This document shows positions 5,897-8,380 of a stretch of 8,380 nucleotides of DNA, one piece after another. Source of the DNA: Betaproteobacteria bacterium (GTDB lineage: Bacteria; Pseudomonadota; Gammaproteobacteria; Burkholderiales; SG8-39); assembly GCA_016867955.1 (NCBI GenBank), contig VGIE01000080.1:1-8380 (forward strand), read 5' to 3'. The position numbers and the translations under genes are program-made. The notes under the pieces are model-generated. The model saw only the letters and a program-made list of their open reading frames with translations, was not told where the DNA came from and ran no database searches. Numbering within the stretch: position 1 is the first letter of the stretch; each line of letters opens with the position of its first letter.

Positions 5897-6657
5897 GACG
5901 GCGGCGTGACGGGTGCCAGCCGCTTGACGACATCGAGTTCGCCGCGCTCGCGCGCCAGATCCAGTGCGGTGCGGCCATCGTTGTTCCTGCGGCGCGGGTC
6001 CGCCTTCATTGACAGCAGCAAGGCCACGACATCGGCATGGCCGGCCGCCGCCGAGCCGTGCAGCGGCGTGTTGCCGCGCACATCGGCGGCATTGACCACG
6101 GCGCCGCGTTCGAGCAGGGCCTCGACGGCCCGCAGCGTGCCCGTCATCGCGGCCCAGGACAGGGCGGTCTCGCCGTCCAGGTTCAGGGCATTCGGTTCGG
6201 CCCCCGCGTCCAGCAGACTGCGGACGAACGCCGCATCGGCCTGCATCGCCGCCGCGTGCAGCGCTGTTTCACCGTTGCGCGTGCGGCCGCGCGGATCGCC
6301 GCGACCGGCAATCAGCGCGCGCAGCACCTCGAGCTGGCCCTTGTCGGCGGCGACGAACAGTGCTGGCTCGCCCTCGGCATTGCGGGCCGACAGATGGATG
6401 CCGCTCTTGCCGAGTTCCTCGACGCGCCTGAGATCGCCACTCTCGATGGCCTCGAACAGCTGCGCCTCGGCCGCGTCCGCAGGCATGGCCGGGGCCGCAC
6501 GCTGTGCCCACGATGCGCAGGCCGCCAGCAGGCACAGGATGGAAATGCAGGGCCCCACGACCCAATGGACCCGACGGCCCGCCCTCGCCCCGCCCGCAAC
6601 GCGGAAGTCGTCGAATCGAGCCGCCACTGCCGGCGCTGTCCCACGGATGTCCGTCAT
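5887..6657 (-). CDS. Exported ankyrin-repeat protein
   Basis: This is a 256-residue protein. Residues 31-51 form a hydrophobic export signal (HWVVGPCISILCLLAACASWA). It can be read as a lipoprotein signal with lipobox LAAC (Cys47) or as an ordinary signal cleaved after ASWA. About six ankyrin repeats follow at roughly 64-93, 94-126, 127-159, 160-192, 193-225 and 226-250. They show the usual G-x-T-A/P-L and LL-x-x-G-A-x-x-N/D signatures, for example NGETALHAAA, DGETALSWAA, RGNTPLHGSA and DGRTALDLAR. Ankyrin repeats bind other proteins; a periplasmic location suggests a role in envelope protein interactions, but the partner is unknown. The ATG at 6657-6655 gives an unusually long charged n-region of about 30 residues, so the true start may lie further in, although I see no clearly better start codon. 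It is divergent from the arylformamidase-like gene. Confidence 0.87.
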   Translation of the reverse strand: MTDIRGTAPAVAARFDDFRVAGGARAGRRVHWVVGPCISILCLLAACASWAQRAAPAMPADAAEAQLFEAIESGDLRRVEELGKSGIHLSARNAEGEPALFVAADKGQLEVLRALIAGRGDPRGRTRNGETALHAAAMQADAAFVRSLLDAGAEPNALNLDGETALSWAAMTGTLRAVEALLERGAVVNAADVRGNTPLHGSAAAGHADVVALLLSMKADPRRRNNDGRTALDLARERGELDVVKRLAPVTPPSFQ

Positions 6658-6756
6658 GCGCGCATTTTACCCGCCGCCCCACGCGGCCGAGCCGATCCGG
6701 CTGACCCGGCCGCGGGCAGGAGCAGACGCGCGGCCACCAGACGACAGGGGCTGGCG

Positions 6757-6762
6757 CATAAT
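6757..6762 (+). promoter_or_regulatory. Candidate -10 box for the arylformamidase-like gene
   Basis: CATAAT sits in an otherwise GC-rich 215-base spacer between divergent genes and matches five of six positions of TATAAT. No convincing -35 box lies 16-18 bases upstream, so an activator might be needed, or the match is chance. If used, the leader would be about 100 bases and include a hairpin, CGGGA (6803-6807) with TCCCG (6813-6817). Confidence 0.3.
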
Positions 6763-6872
6763 CGGCGCCATCAGGATGCCTAAGGGCGTCTGGCAATGCG
6801 CGCGGGACCGCTTCCCGTTGCCGCGGCGGGGCATCTGGCAGCCGCGCTGTCAGGCGCCCGCATGGAAAGCAG

Positions 6873-7718
6873 ATGACGGCAGACACGACCGACTACGACC
6901 TGCTCTACAACCCGCGCCTCACGGTGGCGGATGCACCAGCCTTCATCGAGCGCTGGCGTGTCAGTTCCGCTCGCGCTCGCGCTCAGCTCGACGGATACCT
7001 CGACGTCCCGTACGGGAACGCGGCCACGGAGCGCATGGACATCTTCCGCGCGCGCGGGTCCAGCAAGGCGCTGCTGATGTTCATCCACGGTGGTTACTGG
7101 CGCGCCCTCGGCAAGGCCGAGTTTTCCTTCATCGCCACGCCGTACACCGACGCCGGCATCACGGTGGCGGTACCCGGGTACGCCCTCTGCCCGGCCGTAC
7201 AGGTGCGCGACATCGTCATGCAGATGGTGCAGGCGGCGGCTTGGTTGCATCGCAATGGCAGGCATTTCGGCGCGCCAGCCGGGCAACTGCATGTCGCGGG
7301 ACACTCTGCGGGCGGGCAACTGGCCGCGATGCTGCTCGCCTGCCTGTGGCGCGCCTACGCCACCGACCTGCCTGACAAGGTGGTGCGGGCCGCTCTCTCC
7401 GTTTCGGGCCTCTATGATCTTCGCGACGTGGCGAGGGCGCCAAGCATCAACGTCGACGTGCGGCTTGACCCCGAGTCCGCGCTGCAGGTCAGCCCGGCCT
7501 TCCTGCCTCCGGCGACGGATGCCCCGCTCTACACCGCCTTCGGCGCCGATGAGAACACGGGCTTCCACTTCCAGAGCCAGCTGATCGCGAGGCGCTGGCG
7601 CGAGGTCCTGCGCGAAGACATCGTCTGCCCGGGTGACCATCATTTCTCGGTGCTCGACCGCTTTGCCGACCCGCGGAGCGCATTGTTTGCCGCCAGCCTG
7701 CGGATGATGCGGGTATGA
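6873..7718 (+). CDS. Arylformamidase-like alpha/beta hydrolase
   Basis: This 281-residue cytoplasmic alpha/beta hydrolase belongs to the kynurenine formamidase/BD-FAE-like group. Visible features are VPYGNAATERMDIFRA (residues 45-60), the oxyanion-hole motif FIHGGYWRALGK (70-81), DAGITVAVPGYALCP (93-107), the nucleophile elbow VAGHSAGGQLA (141-151, Ser145), SVSGLYDLRDV (176-186), an acidic residue in GADEN (224-228), and the catalytic histidine in GDHHFSVLDRF (254-264). HGGYW with GHSAGGQLA is typical of arylformamidases. However, no tryptophan-degradation genes are next to it, so the substrate may be another ester or amide. The ATG at 6873 follows GGAAAG (6864-6869) at a tight 3-base spacing. 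A four-codon frame (ATG at 6862) ends in the same ATGA that starts this gene. A glycerate kinase gene follows 54 bases downstream on the same strand. Confidence 0.85.
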   Translation: MTADTTDYDLLYNPRLTVADAPAFIERWRVSSARARAQLDGYLDVPYGNAATERMDIFRARGSSKALLMFIHGGYWRALGKAEFSFIATPYTDAGITVAVPGYALCPAVQVRDIVMQMVQAAAWLHRNGRHFGAPAGQLHVAGHSAGGQLAAMLLACLWRAYATDLPDKVVRAALSVSGLYDLRDVARAPSINVDVRLDPESALQVSPAFLPPATDAPLYTAFGADENTGFHFQSQLIARRWREVLREDIVCPGDHHFSVLDRFADPRSALFAASLRMMRV

Positions 7719-7772
7719 GCGCATGACCTGCCGACCGCTACAGCCCGCAGGGCACGCTGGCAGCCGTTTCCC

Positions 7773-8380
7773 GTGGCCACATTGAAGCCTGGCTTGCACG
7801 AGGCGCGCGCGCTGCTGCTGGGGAGCTTTCATGCAGCCGTGTCGGCAGCCGATCCGCTCAGGATCGTTCCGCCGCACCTTCCATCGCCCCCCAGGGGCCG
7901 AACGCTTGTCGTGGGCGCCGGCAAGGCAGCCGCGGCCATGGCGCTCGCGATCGAGCAGCATTGGCCGCCGCACGCGGCGCTGGACGGGCTGGTGCTTACG
8001 CGCTACCAGCATGGACTGCTGACCAACCGGATCAAGGTAGTCGAGGCCGGGCATCCGGTACCCGACGAGGCGGGCGTGCATGCCGCGCGTGAGGTGCTCA
8101 GGCTGGTGCGCGGGCTTGGCCGTGACGACCTGCTGCTCGTTGTCGTGTCGGGCGGTGGCTCGTCGCTGCTGACCCTACCGGCCGATGGCGTGGGTCTCGC
8201 CGACCTGCAGGCCGTCAACCGGGCGCTGTTGCGCTGCGGGGCACCCGTGCAGGATATCAATGTCGTGCGAAAGCACCTGTCGGGGATCCTCGGCGGGCGC
8301 CTGGCGGCGGCAAGCAAGGCGCCGGTACTCACGCTGATCGTGTCGGATGTGACCGGCGATGCGCCCTCTGACATTGCCTC
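7773..8380 (+). CDS. Class II glycerate 2-kinase (GckA/TtuD type), N-terminal part
   Basis: This is the first 202 codons of a glycerate 2-kinase (MOFRL-type; often called GckA, or TtuD/hydroxypyruvate reductase in older annotation). It phosphorylates D-glycerate with ATP to 2-phosphoglycerate in glyoxylate, tartrate or serine-cycle metabolism. Family motifs are visible: AADPLRIVPPHLP (residues 25-37), VVGAGKAAAAMA (46-57), EAGHPVPDEAG (91-101), the phosphate-binding VVSGGGSSLL (124-133), NVVRKHLSGILGGRLA (163-178) and LIVSDVTGDAPSDIAS (188-203). The gene runs off the right edge. I chose the GTG at 7773 because it places the family N-terminus correctly. No clear Shine-Dalgarno precedes it, and no ATG is available in frame between the upstream stop (7716) and the first conserved residues. 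A TTG at 7782 is an alternative. It is probably co-transcribed with the preceding hydrolase, 54 bases upstream. Confidence 0.88.
   Translation, partial: MATLKPGLHEARALLLGSFHAAVSAADPLRIVPPHLPSPPRGRTLVVGAGKAAAAMALAIEQHWPPHAALDGLVLTRYQHGLLTNRIKVVEAGHPVPDEAGVHAAREVLRLVRGLGRDDLLLVVVSGGGSSLLTLPADGVGLADLQAVNRALLRCGAPVQDINVVRKHLSGILGGRLAAASKAPVLTLIVSDVTGDAPSDIA

Noticed and set aside
5906..7375. Plus-strand open frame of 489 codons
   Set aside because: It runs antisense through the ankyrin gene and out of frame through the hydrolase. The product is Ser/Arg/Ala-rich with no recognisable family; it is a GC-rich shadow frame.
6780..8081. Minus-strand open frame of 433 codons
   Set aside because: Antisense to the hydrolase and glycerate kinase, both of which have clear family motifs. 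The product has no recognisable domain.

Overview
The window is GC-rich, gene-dense chromosomal DNA, most likely from a betaproteobacterium or a closely related high-GC proteobacterium. The best clues are a small SWIB-domain protein with a lysine-rich histone-like tail, an Fpr-type ferredoxin-NADP reductase ending in a tryptophan, DUF6279, DUF3301 and DUF423 proteins, and a class II glycerate kinase. All of this is recognised from protein sequence by eye; no search was run. I see no insertion sequence, integrase, CRISPR array, tRNA or rRNA, and nothing that looks like a mobile island or a defence cassette.

Layout. (1) 1-263, minus: N-terminal end of an MFS transporter cut off by the window edge. 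(2) 264-655: a 392-base gene-free stretch ending in a plausible sigma70 promoter and a strong ribosome binding site for the SWIB gene (656-964, plus). (3) 1139-4726, minus: a compact five-gene run in the transcribed order fpr, DUF6279 lipoprotein, alpha/beta hydrolase, azlC, azlD. Gaps are 2, 32 and 1 bases, followed by a 25-base azlC/azlD overlap, so the genes are probably co-transcribed. The hydrolase carries a single-base frameshift near 2780. (4) A DUF3301 gene (minus, 4872-5201) and a DUF423 membrane-protein gene (plus, 5398-5778) diverge from a 196-base spacer. (5) A signal-peptide-bearing ankyrin-repeat protein (minus, 5887-6657) converges on DUF423; the short AT-rich spacer between them holds several inverted repeats. 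(6) 6873 to the right edge, plus: an arylformamidase-like alpha/beta hydrolase, then the start of a class II glycerate 2-kinase, probably one transcription unit.

How the genes fit together. AzlC and AzlD form a two-part amino-acid exporter. Fpr supplies or removes electrons from ferredoxin or flavodoxin. The lipoprotein and the frameshifted hydrolase between them have no established role, and their close packing with fpr and azlCD is the only hint to function. The rest are ordinary single genes. I did not find a convincing undescribed system. The items most worth a second look are the hydrolase frameshift, the AT-rich inverted-repeat cluster at 5822-5896, and the SWIB protein.
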